DNA of 64,000 nt, from the NCBI GenBank assembly GCA_029844215.1, contig CM056725.1:29976485-30040484 (forward strand), in the 5' to 3' direction. Source of the DNA: Przewalskia tangutica. Lineage: Eukaryota > Streptophyta > Magnoliopsida > Solanales > Solanaceae. Positions 1 to 10,662 of the stretch are shown piece after piece; positions within the stretch are counted from its first letter, which is position 1; every line of letters begins with the position of its first letter. The notes beneath the pieces were generated by a model, which had not been told where the DNA came from, did not search any database, and was given only the letters and a program-made list of their open reading frames with translations. The translations under genes were made by a program, and so were the position numbers.

Positions 1-3000
1 GTGGAGTAGATGGCTAGGGTGCACTTGTGCAAATCCACACCCTCCACTTGCCTTAATCTTGGCCATTGAAGGCCCTATAAATACCCCCCTTGAGTTGAAG
101 ACTTCTTCATCCACAACACAACTTCCAAGTCTCAAAAACTCCTTCCCCCTCTCTATAGCTTTCGTCCAAGCCTCCTCTCCCCTCGGAAGGCCCTCGGCGA
201 GAAATACCCCTTCCTAATGGTGCTAGCCGAAAGTACCCCCCCCCTCTCTTGAGTTGTTCTCATAAAATACCCACCCCCCTTGGTAGAAAAGTATTCTCCA
301 AGTATTGTTACTATTCCAAAATACCTTGTAGTATTCTAAGGTTACCCCTATACTAAAAGCCCAGAAATACTACTATACTTCCCTTCAGTCACAAAACGAA
401 ACCCTAAGGAAAATCTTCATAATTGGTTGAAGTATTAAGAAGAAGTTGCGTAGAACTTCTAAGGGTTGTTTGGAGCGGGTTGGAGCACCCAGAGTAGGAG
501 CTCAACGCGTTGCTCAGATCGACATTTAAACTTGGATAATTTTGGGCTTATCGAGGTAAATACTCTTGTCCTTCTATTGTAATTGGAAATTACATACTGT
601 AGTTGTATAGAAATGAGTATAAGATATATAGAAGGATGGTATAAGAGAAGAGAATTGAATTGAAATCACATCAGAAGAATATTAAAGAAGAAGATTGAAT
701 CAGATTTACATGGGATCGTATTCTGATGAACTTGTGTAGTTTAACTGGTAGGAAGTCTTTGCCCGATTTTCCGAGAATAGAGAACCCTCTGCTTAGAATA
801 TTCTACAGAGTAGTCTAGACGTTGATAGACGTATATGGCCTTTATAGGTTGAAAGTTCTGCGAGTAGCATGTTCTACTTGAAAGGTGGACAAGGCTAGCC
901 GGGTTATAGCCGTGGAGCGTTTTGCTAATTGTCGATAATCGTCGCGAGGTATGTGATTCTTCATATCCTCTTGAGCATGATATTTTAAAAGAATATATAT
1001 AGTACGGTAGACGTACGTGTGTTAACTGAACGTGGTTTTACTGCGATGTCTTTTGACTTGAGTCTAATAATAAGAATCGTTTTTTAAAGAAGAGTAATAC
1101 TTGGTTTTAAAAGCTTAAGAGTTATACTAGCTTTATGGGAAGTTAGGTATAACGACTTAAGGGAGATAAAAGGAACGGTTTACTTAATTGTTTATGAACG
1201 CCTTATATTGATTTCAGAATTGAGAATAAGTATCGAACAAACCACTGCAGCGCTAATAAAGGGAAATGTATTGACTAATTAAGTATTATTGAAACCAGTA
1301 GAAACCTCCATCTGCATAGAAGCTAAGGTGAGACAAAATGATATTTCATTTCCTAGATCGTGGCTGCTGTAATAAGATTGTTATGAACATGAATAACCTA
1401 CTCACACATAAGGCATATGTTTCTCAAATTGTTTTAAAAGAGAATTATATTATTAAGTGATTAAGACTATGAACTACGAAACCTTTCGAAAATAAGAGAC
1501 TTAAGTATTTGAACTTGGGCAAACTTGAACTTTTGGAAAAGAAGGTTGTTACTTGTATTAAAAAGGGAAATCGTTTTGGTTTGCTTAAAAGATAGTCACT
1601 CTATTTTTGATACTACGGGTATCGTGTGACTTTTGTGAAAGAAACGGATCTTTTTAAAGAATTAATGTACGTAGTACTTTGGGGATAAAAACCTGAACTT
1701 GTTGACATAAAATAGAAAGTACCTTGTGTGAATAACTTGACTATGTTTGGTTTGTGATAGCCTTGTAATACTTTCTTGATTGGTTTGATAAGTAAACATG
1801 TTAGGATGCTACGTGTGTTAGTGTCTTATGATGTTTGTGTAAGAGGTTATTCTTATTGTGCTTATGTTGTTTAACGATAAGCCGTTGTGCTAGTATTATA
1901 TCACTCACCTCTTGACATGATATCCGGGGTTGTCGCCGTCACGCGAGGTACACCTCGTGCAATGCGGTGACTATGATTCGAGAATACCTCATGCGGGTCC
2001 AGTGGGCCTATGCGGAGCTACGAGAGTTCCAGGTTAGTGTGCGGTCTATGTGGCCATGCGGTCTATGTGGCCATGCGGACTGCAAGTCCAGGACGATGCC
2101 GGGGAGTAGCTACCCTCGATGCGGGGAATACCTCATGCGGGCCTATGTGTGTGGCCTATGCGGAGCTGCGGGAAGTTCCAGGATTAGACGAGCACATTTG
2201 ATACTGCGGGCGAGTGGCCAGCTTCGATCATGTGGCGGTCTAGCAAGACATTGTGATACAATTTTATGGCATTGTTGATACTGTGGGTTTTAGTAGTCGG
2301 CTATGCCTTCGTACTTACCCCGTACGGTTTTATTATGACACAGGTGGGACCTGGTGTTCATGTGTATTCCTTGGTGCTATTATATCATAGACTGCCGGCA
2401 GTGAGGAAGGTATTCCACGGGCATGATTGATGTTGTGGGCGTGAGACCCATAGTTATATTTGAGTGATGACTTTGAGGGCGTGAGTCCCTGACTTGACAT
2501 GATTGTTTATTTATTGTGAATCGTAGTTTGGTTATCATACATGTCTCTCGCTTTATATAGACTACTATGATTTCATTTACGATTTTTCGCTTTCACATAC
2601 TTGGTACTGTTATCGACCTCCTTCGGCTGCATTCATGCCGCAGTAGAGACACGCGATCGCCGATCCTCGCCTTAGGATCACAGTTCGTGCTTTGGAAAGC
2701 TCCGTTTCTCCGGAGGCTTATCTTTGGTATAGTCCCCTATCATTGTAGGTACTTACATTCAGGGTTATGGCGAGGCCCTGTCCCATTGTTGTTGTTATAA
2801 AACTCTTAGAGGTATGTAGTACTGTTGTGGGCAGAGTTTGTAAAAGCGGATGTAACTGTTCAAATTTATGTTTATATATGCCGAAAGGCAACTTTTCGCA
2901 GATAAACTGTTTCACACTTCATATTATTTCATGCCTTGTTTTATATTCCGCTGATTACTCTGATGTATGTCTACTTGGGTGCCCGGGGTAAGGCACGATC

Positions 3001-3021
3001 CACGCCGGTTCGGTCGTGACA
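1..3021 (+). repeat. N4 5' LTR (5' end outside window)
   Basis: Bases 1-60 match the stretch near 6143 inside the N4 3' LTR, which places the true start roughly 310 bases before the window. It ends in TCGTGACA at 3021, directly before the primer site. It has a TATA box near its left end, a long AT-rich middle without coding potential, and a GC-richer block at 1930-2250 made of imperfect repeats around ATGCGGG and ATACCTCATGCGGG. Short open frames near 1967-2278 come from that repeat block and are not genes. Partner LTR: 5834-6957 plus 38333-40574. Confidence 0.9.
76..83 (+). promoter_or_regulatory. TATA box of N4 5' LTR
   Basis: TATAAATA followed by a C-run. The same box and surroundings recur in the LTRs of N5, N6a, N6b, N7 and M3, so it is the likely LTR promoter. 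Transcription would start about 25-30 bases downstream, giving a long untranslated leader of more than 3 kb. Inferred from position and conservation. Confidence 0.7.
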
Positions 3022-3025
3022 AAAG

Positions 3026-3037
3026 TGATATCGAGCG
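3026..3037 (+). other. N4 primer binding site
   Basis: TGATATCGAGCG lies four bases after the LTR end. The plant initiator Met-tRNA site is TGGTATCAGAGC. This copy has G to A at position 3 and lacks the A of the CAG. The same A is missing in N5, N6b and N3. Confidence 0.75.
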
Positions 3038-3219
3038 CTTAATCTCGGAAAGTGTCTGCACCGTATCTAGTAGAGTCTTGATTATCGGTGTGTTGTGCAC
3101 CACACCAATAATCGTGAGGCTATAGGATATTTAGGATTGGTTTCCATTCTTCTCACTCGAGATCGTGCCTTAGAGGTGTTATAAGTTGGACCTCTAACGT
3201 ATTTCTTTCCCTACCGGTT

Positions 3220-3950
3220 ATGCCTCGCGTAAGGCAACCCGCAGAAAGGCAAGCGCAGCGAGGAGCCGCGAGTAGATATGTAGGTTACGGCGCAGCCCAA
3301 TCATCACGGTGGTGCTTCATTCGGGAGTTACGCACGTCACCACCCAGAGTTTAGCCCAGCGGCGATTCCTCTGCGGCCATGATATCCGACCTTCGCCCAC
3401 GACCAAGAGTGAAAGTATAGATTGCAAAGAGACGACCCTATTACTAGCTATGGATTTAGCAACCATAGAGTATTTTATGTACCGATTTATCGCGGGCCTG
3501 GATGATTATCTAAGGAAGGGTTGTGCAAGAGTAGCTCTTCAGTCAGGCTTGAGCATGGCATGCGTACGGGCTTATGCGCAGCAGGCCGAGAAACGTAGAG
3601 ATCGACGGGTTAACCAAGATTAGCGAGAGAGGCGAGCGGCAGGTCTTTTGGTAACTTTCGGCGAATCGCCTCAAAGCAGATCGATATGCACCTCCGATGC
3701 AGTGGTCCTCACAAGGTTCGTGACGCTCAGGGTATGCGAGTTGGTGAGCTCGTGGCTTCTGATTCGCAGCTATACGTAGGTTCTAGCCAGCCGAGTTCAG
3801 TTTTTCCTCAGTGTTCACAGTGTGACAGGCGTCATCCCGGGGAATGTCGTCTAGTTGTTGGTACTTGTTTTACCTGCGGCCGTCAGGGCCATGTGTCGAA
3901 AGGGTGTCCTAGTAGGAGGGATGCAAGTAGGAGGACTCAGCCTACGCATT
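3220..3950 (+). pseudogene. gag: N4 gag remnant
   Basis: The start codon at 3220 opens the peptide MPRVRQPA, a decayed form of the MPPRRATRAQ start seen in N6a. The frame breaks within about 100 bases by stops and frameshifts. The central capsid part found in N5 (around 10880-11050) is absent. The end of gag is readable again from 3686 and carries a tandem zinc knuckle. Gag normally forms the virus-like particle and binds element RNA; this copy cannot encode a full protein. The leader at 3038-3219 holds a conserved stretch with the inverted pair TGGTGTG / CACACCA. Confidence 0.8.
3812..3907 (+). other. N4 gag double zinc knuckle
   Basis: In the frame starting at 3686 there is C-x2-C-x3-H-x3-C (residues 43, 46, 50, 54), then C-x2-C-x4-H-x4-C (CFTCGRQGHVSKGC, residues 61, 64, 69, 74). 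All eight metal-binding residues are present. This paired arrangement is typical of plant Ty3/gypsy gag and binds RNA. It is the best preserved knuckle among the short elements here. Confidence 0.85.
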
Positions 3951-4219
3951 AGTTGCGATTGATGGTCGGAGAGGAAGAGTGTTAGCGAGGAGGCCACACC
4001 TCGGTGTGGCGTTGTGGTAAGTGTCATTGTGGGAGTGTCGTACTTCTTCGACACTTGTTATGCTGCGCCAGCAGGTCCATTTTGGCGAGAAATTGTCCAC
4101 CAGGTGGCGCAAATGTAGAGACTCACCGGGATCACGTTACTTCATCACCTTCCCTAGCTATGCGCCCCACAGGGAAGGATTGATTAGAACAACAGAGGGG
4201 AGTGAAGCAGTAGATACAG

Positions 4220-4775
4220 GTATATCCTTAACCCTCTAGAGATTTGTATGTATGATAAGATGAGTATATCTTAAGTGTTATGTTCAGATAGCATTGTGTT
4301 AATTGTGATTAGAAATCATGGTTAGTAAAAGGGTATGGTTTGGGGATAAGGGAAGGTGTGAGCCTTAGAATGTTATACGTGGAGACCTTAGAGGCTAGGC
4401 CATCTCAAGTAAAAGATTTATATTTTTATGTTTGACCCTTATCGGAGTGCATAGTACACGTGAGATATGTTTGTGTGATAAGTCCCTGAGTAGTGTGAAA
4501 TGAAAGAGGGTAGTTGAGCTAAGAATTACCACTAGGTTTTCGTAACTTGATTAGTGAGATTGTTCCGGATCGGGGAACAAGTGTTTGGCGCGATAGCGGG
4601 TCGGGTTGAGGACCGATCGCGGGTCAACCCGCGGCCTGTAATGTGGTGGGGTCAATTCGAGGTGGTCCCGCCAGGTGGTGGGGTCACGAGGGTGTTAGGC
4701 CCAAGTTTAGTTAACTATCGTACGAGTTCGTGGATGCGTTCGACCAGTAGTCGGGCCGATGAGGTCAGCCCATCT
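4220..4775 (+). other. N4 block X (conserved internal segment, unknown role)
   Basis: About 550 bp between gag and the integrase remnant, also present in N5, N6a, N6b and M3 and in part in N1, but not in N3. Landmarks are TATCCTTAACCCTCTAGAG at its start, ATTAGAAATCATGG in the middle, TAAGTCCCTGAGTAGTGTG, and a GC-rich end with GGGTCAACCCGCGGCC and GTCACGAGGGTG. It has no consistent open frame and no recognised domain. It starts with CAG/GTATAT and ends near CTTTCAG, so an intron-like origin is possible but unproven. Confidence 0.6.
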
Positions 4776-5500
4776 TGTCTTTCAGTCAAGACCGTTTACT
4801 CGGCAGAGGGTTATGCGAGATGTTATATCAGGAAGGTTGTAAGGCTGCACGAGGTGCCTACTTTCATCTTATGACAGGCAGTGGAGCCCAGGTTACGACT
4901 ATTTCTTTTTCTGGAAGTTTTACCAGGCAGGGTTAGGAACTCAGGTGAGTCTCAGTATTGCATTCACATTCGGGCCGGTGTTTTTGATTTCAGAGGTAGC
5001 TGTAAGGATTATTCGCCTCTTGGTTGAGTGAGTATTATAATAGCTACCATATCAGTATTCGGAGGGTGCCTTATGAAGCCTTGTATGGGCAGTAGTGTAG
5101 GTTGCCGGTCGATTGGTTCGATATTGGCAAGGTTCAGATAATTGGTTCATACTTGTTTCGGCAGGATGTGGATAGGGTGAAGCTTATCCAGAAGAGGTTA
5201 TTGGCAGCTCAGAGTCAACAAAAGTCATGCGGATAATCAGCGTCGACACTTGGAGTTCAGGTTGACGGTGGGTTTTCTTGAAGGTACCACCCCGGAAAGG
5301 GTGTGACGAGTTTTGGAAAACAGAGGAAACTTAGCCCGAGGTACTTTGGGCCCTTTTCAGATCATGTGAAGAATAGGCCAGGTTGCCTATATGTTAGCAT
5401 TTGTCGTCCGACTTAGGAGGCAGTATGTCTGGTCTTTCTTGTTGCTATGTTCGGAAAAGTATCGGAGATCCATCCAGAATGTTCCCAGTTAATGATGACC
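4776..5500 (+). pseudogene. int: N4 integrase C-terminal remnant
   Basis: Translated pieces match the second half of a Ty3/gypsy integrase: KTVYSAEGYARCYIRKVVRL, then VPTF and the decayed SDRGAQ region near 4870 (second catalytic Asp), then SYHISIRRVPYEALYG and DWFDIGKVQIIGSYLF at about 5050-5160, then the tail GTLGPFQI and MLRKY..DPSRMFPVND near 5340-5490. The HHCC domain, the first catalytic Asp and the HPQTDGQAE stretch are missing, and stops and frameshifts occur throughout. The same truncation point is seen in N6a, N6b and M3. Confidence 0.8.
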
Positions 5501-5798
5501 AAGTTGGAGATAGTAACCCAGAGATTTTGGAAACTGAAGCAGTAACAGAAATATGGTAAGAGTTCGAGTGTACGAGAAGGGTACGACGAGTAAGAGTATA
5601 AAAGTGATCATTTCGTTTGTAAAGAAAAGGTGCGGAGGGAGTATCTTTTAGCCCGTGGGTGGGAGCTTTTGTAATGATGGAGGTGATTCCTCGTGGACTT
5701 GGATAAAGTATTGGCGCGTGTGTTGTTTTGGGGCCAGGTGTGGCATTGGCGACTTGTTTAAGTTAAGAGGAACGTTATCGTTATCCGTCTTGAGAAGG
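5501..5798 (+). other. N4 3' untranslated tail
   Basis: Non-coding stretch after the integrase remnant, homologous to the tails of N6a, N6b and M3. It contains the decayed continuation AGTAACCCAGAGATTTTGG and, before the hairpin, CTTGAGAAGG. No gene is seen. Confidence 0.6.
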
Positions 5799-5833
5799 AA
5801 CATTCGGGACGAATGTTTCTAAGGAGGGGAGAA
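5799..5833 (+). other. N4 hairpin and polypurine tract
   Basis: A perfect 8-bp inverted repeat with a 3-base loop (AACATTCGGGACGAATGTT, 5799-5817) is followed by the polypurine tract AAGGAGGGGAGAA (5821-5833), which primes plus-strand DNA synthesis and abuts the 3' LTR. Confidence 0.85.
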
Positions 5834-6957
5834 TGTTATACCCCGTATTTTCAGAGTATGTACGTGAGGACGTACGTACAAAAGTTTAAGCCTTAAGTTA
5901 GGCAAGGGACGAAATTTGTGCACAACCCCCGAAAAGAATTGTTTTCCGACGAAACGTTTTCCAAACTTTGCGAAGGGAAAATTACGGTTGCGACATTTAT
6001 TATTTTTGCGGATTTTTCTGAGAGATAAAATATTTTGGACCAACGAGAGGGCGACACTTGTCACCCTCAAGTGGGCGGAACTTGGACGATCTTGGCATGA
6101 TTTTGTGGCCTAAAACTGGGGTCAATGTTTGGTGAGTGATTTGTGGAGTAGATGGTTAGGGTGCACTTGTGCAAATCCACACCCTCCACTTGCCCTCCAC
6201 TTGCCTTAATCTTGGCCATTGAAGGCCCTCTAAATACCCCCCTTGAGTTGAAGACTTCTTCATCCACAACACAACTTCCAAGTCTCAAAAACTCCTTCCC
6301 CCTCTCTATAGCTTTCGTCCAAGCCTCCCCCTCCCCCTTGAGAAGGCCCTTGGCCGAGAAATACCCCCCCCCTTCCTAATGGTGCTAGCCCAAAGTACCC
6401 CCCCTCTCTTGAGTTGTTCTCGTAAAATACCCACCCCCCTTGGTAGAAAAGTATTCTCCAAGTATTGTTACTATTCCAAAATACCTTGGCCCAAATACCT
6501 TGTAGTATTCCAAGGTTACCCCTATACTAAAAGCCCAGAAATACTACTATACTTCCCTTCAGTCACAAAAATGAAACCCTAAGGAAAATCTTCATAATTG
6601 GTTGAAGTATTAAGAAGAAGCTGCGTAGAACTTCTAAGGGTTGTTTGGAGCGGGTTGGAGCACCCAGAGTGTGAGCTAAACGTTGCTCAGGATCGACATT
6701 TAAACTTGGATAATTTTGGGCTTATCGAGGTAAATACTCTTGTCCTTCTATTGTAATTGGAAATTACATACTGTAGTAGTATAGAAATGAGTATAAGATA
6801 TATAGAAGGATGGTATAAGAGAAGAGAATTGAATTGAAATCACATCAGAAGAATATTAAAGAAGAAGATTGAACTATACTTACATAGGACTGTATTTACA
6901 GTAGACTTGTGTAGTTTAACGGGTAGGGAAGTGCTGCCCGATTTTCCGTAGAATAGA
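5834..6957 (+). repeat. N4 3' LTR, left part
   Basis: Begins TGTTATACCCCGTATT just after the polypurine tract and runs to the N5 insertion point. It includes the copy of the window start (6143 on). The TATA box position reads TCTAAATA (6229-6236) where the 5' LTR has TATAAATA. A 12-bp stretch (CCTCCACTTGCC) is tandemly duplicated at 6183-6206. Confidence 0.9.
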
Positions 6958-7363
6958 TGTTATACCCCGTATTTCCAGATTATGTACGTGAGGGCGTACG
7001 TATTTAAATTTGAGCCTTAAGTTTTGACAAAGTTCGAAAATTTGGGCACAAGTGCCGAAAAGAATCGTTTTTCGACGAAACGTTTTACTAAACTCGCGTA
7101 GGGTAAATTCCGGCTATGTCATTTATAATTTTTGCGGATTTTTCCGAGAGACGAAACATTTTGGACCAACGAGAGGGCGACACTTGTCACCCTCTAATTG
7201 GAGCACGTTTTGGGGGGTAATGGACGAGAAAGGTGGCATGGTTAGGTAGGATATTTGTGCAAGTTGGTGTGGTAGATGGATAAGGTGCACATGGCTTAAT
7301 CCTAGCCTTACACTTGCCTTACACTTGGATTGATCTTGGCCATTGGTTGGCCCTTGCTTGACC

Positions 7364-7371
7364 TATAAATA
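7364..7371 (+). promoter_or_regulatory. TATA box of N5 5' LTR
   Basis: TATAAATA in the context GACC-TATAAATA-CCCCC, at the same LTR position as in N4. The 3' LTR copy is at 13024-13031. Confidence 0.7.
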
Positions 7372-9100
7372 CCCCCTTAGTTGATGAACTTTCTTCATCC
7401 AAAAAATCATTTTCCAAGTCTTGAAATCTCTCCTTGTGAGTTAAAATCGTCAAGCCCCCCATGTGAGCCTCGCCGAGAGCCTCCTCCCCTTTGTGGTGTC
7501 TGCAGTGGGTACCCCTAGCCTAAATTGTTTTCGTATAATACCCCTTTGTGGTATAGAAATACTTCCCAAGTATTGTTATAATGCCCAAATACTCTAGCCC
7601 AAAACCTTTGTAGTATTTCCAGTACCTCTATACTAAAAGCCGGAAAATACTAGAATACTTTCCTTTAGCCACTAAACGAAACCCTAAGGAAAATCTCCAT
7701 AATTGGTTGGAGTACTAAGTAGAAGTTGTGTAGAACTTCTAAGGGTTGTTTGGAGCGGATTGGAGCACTCGGAGTAGGAGCTTAACGCTGCTCGTGATCG
7801 ACTTTTAACTTGGATAATTTTGGGCTCATCGAGGTAAATACTATCGCCCTTCTATTGTAATTGGGAATTACATATGTAGTTGAATTGAAATGAATATAAG
7901 ATTCATAGAAAAGAATTGAACTGTAATAGAAGGATATTACGGAATAGACTTGTATTGAAATCACATCAGAAGAATATAAGTAGAAGTTTGAACTGTACTT
8001 ACATAGGACTGTATTTACAGTAGACTGATAACCTTTATTGGTTGAATGTTCTGCAAGTAGCATGTGCTACTTAGAAGGTTGACAAGGCTAGCCGGTTATA
8101 GCCGTGAGCGTTTTGCTTATAGTCGATAATCGTCGCGGTATGTGATTCTTCCTATACTCTTGAGCATGAAGTATTTTAAAAAAGAATACATATAGTACGG
8201 TGAGCGACGTGTGGCAATGTCTTTTGACTTAAGCCTGAATAATATGTATATATTATATGGTAGATGTACGTGTGTTAACTGAATGTAGCGTTACGGCAAT
8301 GTCTTTTGACTTAAGCCTGAATAATAAAGAGTCTTAAAGTATTTTAAAAGAATTAAGGAACCTTTTTGAAAGAAGAGTAATACTTGGTTTTGAAAACATA
8401 AAGAGTTATACTAGCTTTATGGGAAGTTAGGTATAACGTCTTAAGAGATAAAAAGAATGGTTTACTGATTTTTAGAAGTTAAGAGACTTAATCTTAAAAG
8501 ATAAGAGACTTGGCTTAATTGTATTGATATGAAGTTTGTTAACAATGTGAAACCTCATTCGTGAGTAATGGGTACTTGGTTTTAAAAGGAATAATGTTTC
8601 TTCGATTTGAAATCAGAATGAGTATCGACAAACCTCGGCAGCGTTAATAAAGGAAAATGTAATGAATAATGAAGTATTATTAAAACCAGTAGAAACCTCC
8701 ATCTGCATAGAAACTAAGATGAGACAAAATGATATTACATTTCCTAGATCATGGCTGCTTAATAAGATAGATTATGAATAAGAATAACCTACACTCATAT
8801 AAGGCATATGTCACTCAAATGTTTTAAAAGAGATTAAGACATTGAACTATGAAACTTTTCTAAAATAAAGAGCCTTGAGTAATTGAAATTAGGCAAACTG
8901 GAACCTTAGGGAAAAGAATGTGGTTGAAAAGGAAAGTGTTTTGGTTTACCTAAAAATGTGAGTCACTCTATTTTATACTACTGGTATCGGGTGACTTTTA
9001 TAAAAGGAATGGATCTCTTTAAAAAAGGAATTTAACGTACGTAGTACTTTAGGGTTAACACCCGGATTTTGACTTAAAAGGAAAGTACTTGAGTTGTGTA

Positions 9101-9170
9101 TAACTTGCCTATGCTTGTTGTTGTGTAACTTGCCTATGCTTGTTGTTGGGTAACTTGCCTATGCTTATTG
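9101..9170 (+). repeat. 25-bp tandem repeat in N5 5' LTR
   Basis: Three copies starting at 9101, 9126 and 9151; each begins TAACTTGCCTATGCTT. In the 3' LTR the same array was the target of N6a, which landed in its first copy (14802-14806 / 24074-24078). Confidence 0.85.
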
Positions 9171-9365
9171 AGACAGTCTTTGTTATGCAAGAATTGTGTT
9201 TCTAATCTACCGCGTCTCTCGATGGAGGGTCGGCTGACTTGTTGAGAACTTACTTGGACTTACCGGCAGTGACGGAAGATTCCACGGGTACGCTTCCATT
9301 ATTATTATTACATGGGCATGTCTACACCGATGATGTGGACATGTGACCATTATGGTTATTTATGG

Positions 9366-9735
9366 CGAAGTATCGTGACTTACGGTTGTGATCGCGCGAG
9401 CTGCTTTACTTGCCCCGCCGCCCACGTGACGCATGTGGATCTGGTATAGGTTATTGCACTTGCCACGTGTCAGCTTCGCGGCGAAGTATCGTGAATTACT
9501 GTTGTGATCGGGTGCGTAGCCTGTTTACTTGCCCCCGTCAGCTACGTGACGCAGGTGGATCCGGTATAGGTTATTGCACCTGCCACGTGTCAGCTTCGCG
9601 AGTCAGTAATTTGGATGGAGCTTCGTGACTTACGGTTGTGATCTGGTGCGTAGCCGATTCACTTGCCCCCGTCAGCTACGTGGCGCAGGTGGAGCTGGTG
9701 GAGGCTATTGCACTTGCCACGTGTCAGCTTCATGA
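9366..9735 (+). repeat. Tandem repeat of about 115-120 bp in N5 5' LTR
   Basis: Three imperfect copies, each running from CGTGACTTACGGTTGTGATC through GGTATAGGTTATTGCAC to GCCACGTGTCAGCTTC. The matching array in the 3' LTR is at about 24316-24660 with many small gaps. Each unit contains a CACGTG core, a generic plant E-box; function is unknown. Confidence 0.75.
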
Positions 9736-10465
9736 TATGGTTGTACAATATTACTGGTACGGTCGGATCTGGTAGTTATACTTTCCCCGTACGGTTTTAT
9801 TGACACAGGTAGGGCCTGGTGTTCACATATACTCCTTGGTGTTGTTATATCATAGACTGCCGGCAGTGAGGAAGGAATTCCACGGGCACGAGTGATGATT
9901 TGGAGGGCGTGAGTCCCTGACTTGATATGACTGTTTATATGTGGTGTACTGTAGTTGGTTATCATACATGTCTCCTGCTTTATATAGACTGCTATGATTT
10001 CATTTCTGATATTTCTGATTTCACATACTTGGTACTGTTATCGACCTCGCCCGGGGCTGCGTTCATGCCGCAGTAGGTACATCACCGCCGATCCCCTTTT
10101 AGGATCACATTTCAGCGTGTTGGGAAGCTCTGTTCCTTCGGAGGCCTATCTTTGGTATGTTACCCTGAGTCTGTAGGTTCTTGTACATTCAGGGGTATGG
10201 CGGGGCCCTGTCCCGTCATAGTTGTTGTAAAAATCTTAGAGGTCTGTAGTATTGTTGTGGGCAGGGTTGTAAGGATTGTAACTGTTCAAAATGTCGTTAT
10301 ATTTATATATACTGAAAGGCAACCGTTTTGGTTGGCCTATTTTCCTTTATCTTGATCCATGTCTATTTAAATGTTTAAGTTTTTATTTCCGCTGGTTTTT
10401 CTCTGATGTTGTATCACTAGGGTGCCCGGTAGGCACTACCACGCCCGGTTCGGTCGTGACAAAAG

Positions 10466-10476
10466 TGGTATCGAGC
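10466..10476 (+). other. N5 primer binding site
   Basis: TGGTATCGAGC after GTGACAAAAG. It matches the Met-tRNA site TGGTATCAGAGC except for one missing A. Confidence 0.8.
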
Positions 10477-10662
10477 GCTTAGTCCTCGGAAAGTGTCTGC
10501 ATCGTGTCTAGTAGAGTCTTGATTATCGGTGTGTTGTGCACCACATCTATAATCAGGAGGCTGCAGGACATTTAGGATTGGTTTCCGTTCTTCTCATTCT
10601 GAGATCGTGCCTTAGAGTTGTGTTGTAAGTCGGACCCCTCTGACGTATTTCGTTTTACGATT

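Larger units (their letters stand above)
6958..10461 (+). repeat. N5 5' LTR
   Basis: 3504 bp, from TGTTATACCCCGTATTTCC to GGTCGTGACA. The first 2.1 kb and the last 0.7 kb align with the N4 LTR. The block at about 9100-9735 does not; part of it (9206-9330) matches the M2 LTR instead. No coding region is seen. Confidence 0.9.

Noticed and set aside
400..410. AAACCCTAA strings near many LTR starts, resembling the plant telomere repeat
   Set aside because: Single occurrences in a conserved LTR context, never in tandem.
1967..2278. Open frame of 103 residues, with similar frames at 17280, 23152, 30901 and 36901
   Set aside because: All fall in the ATGCGGG repeat block of the LTRs. The reading frame is not kept between copies, and the peptides differ completely.
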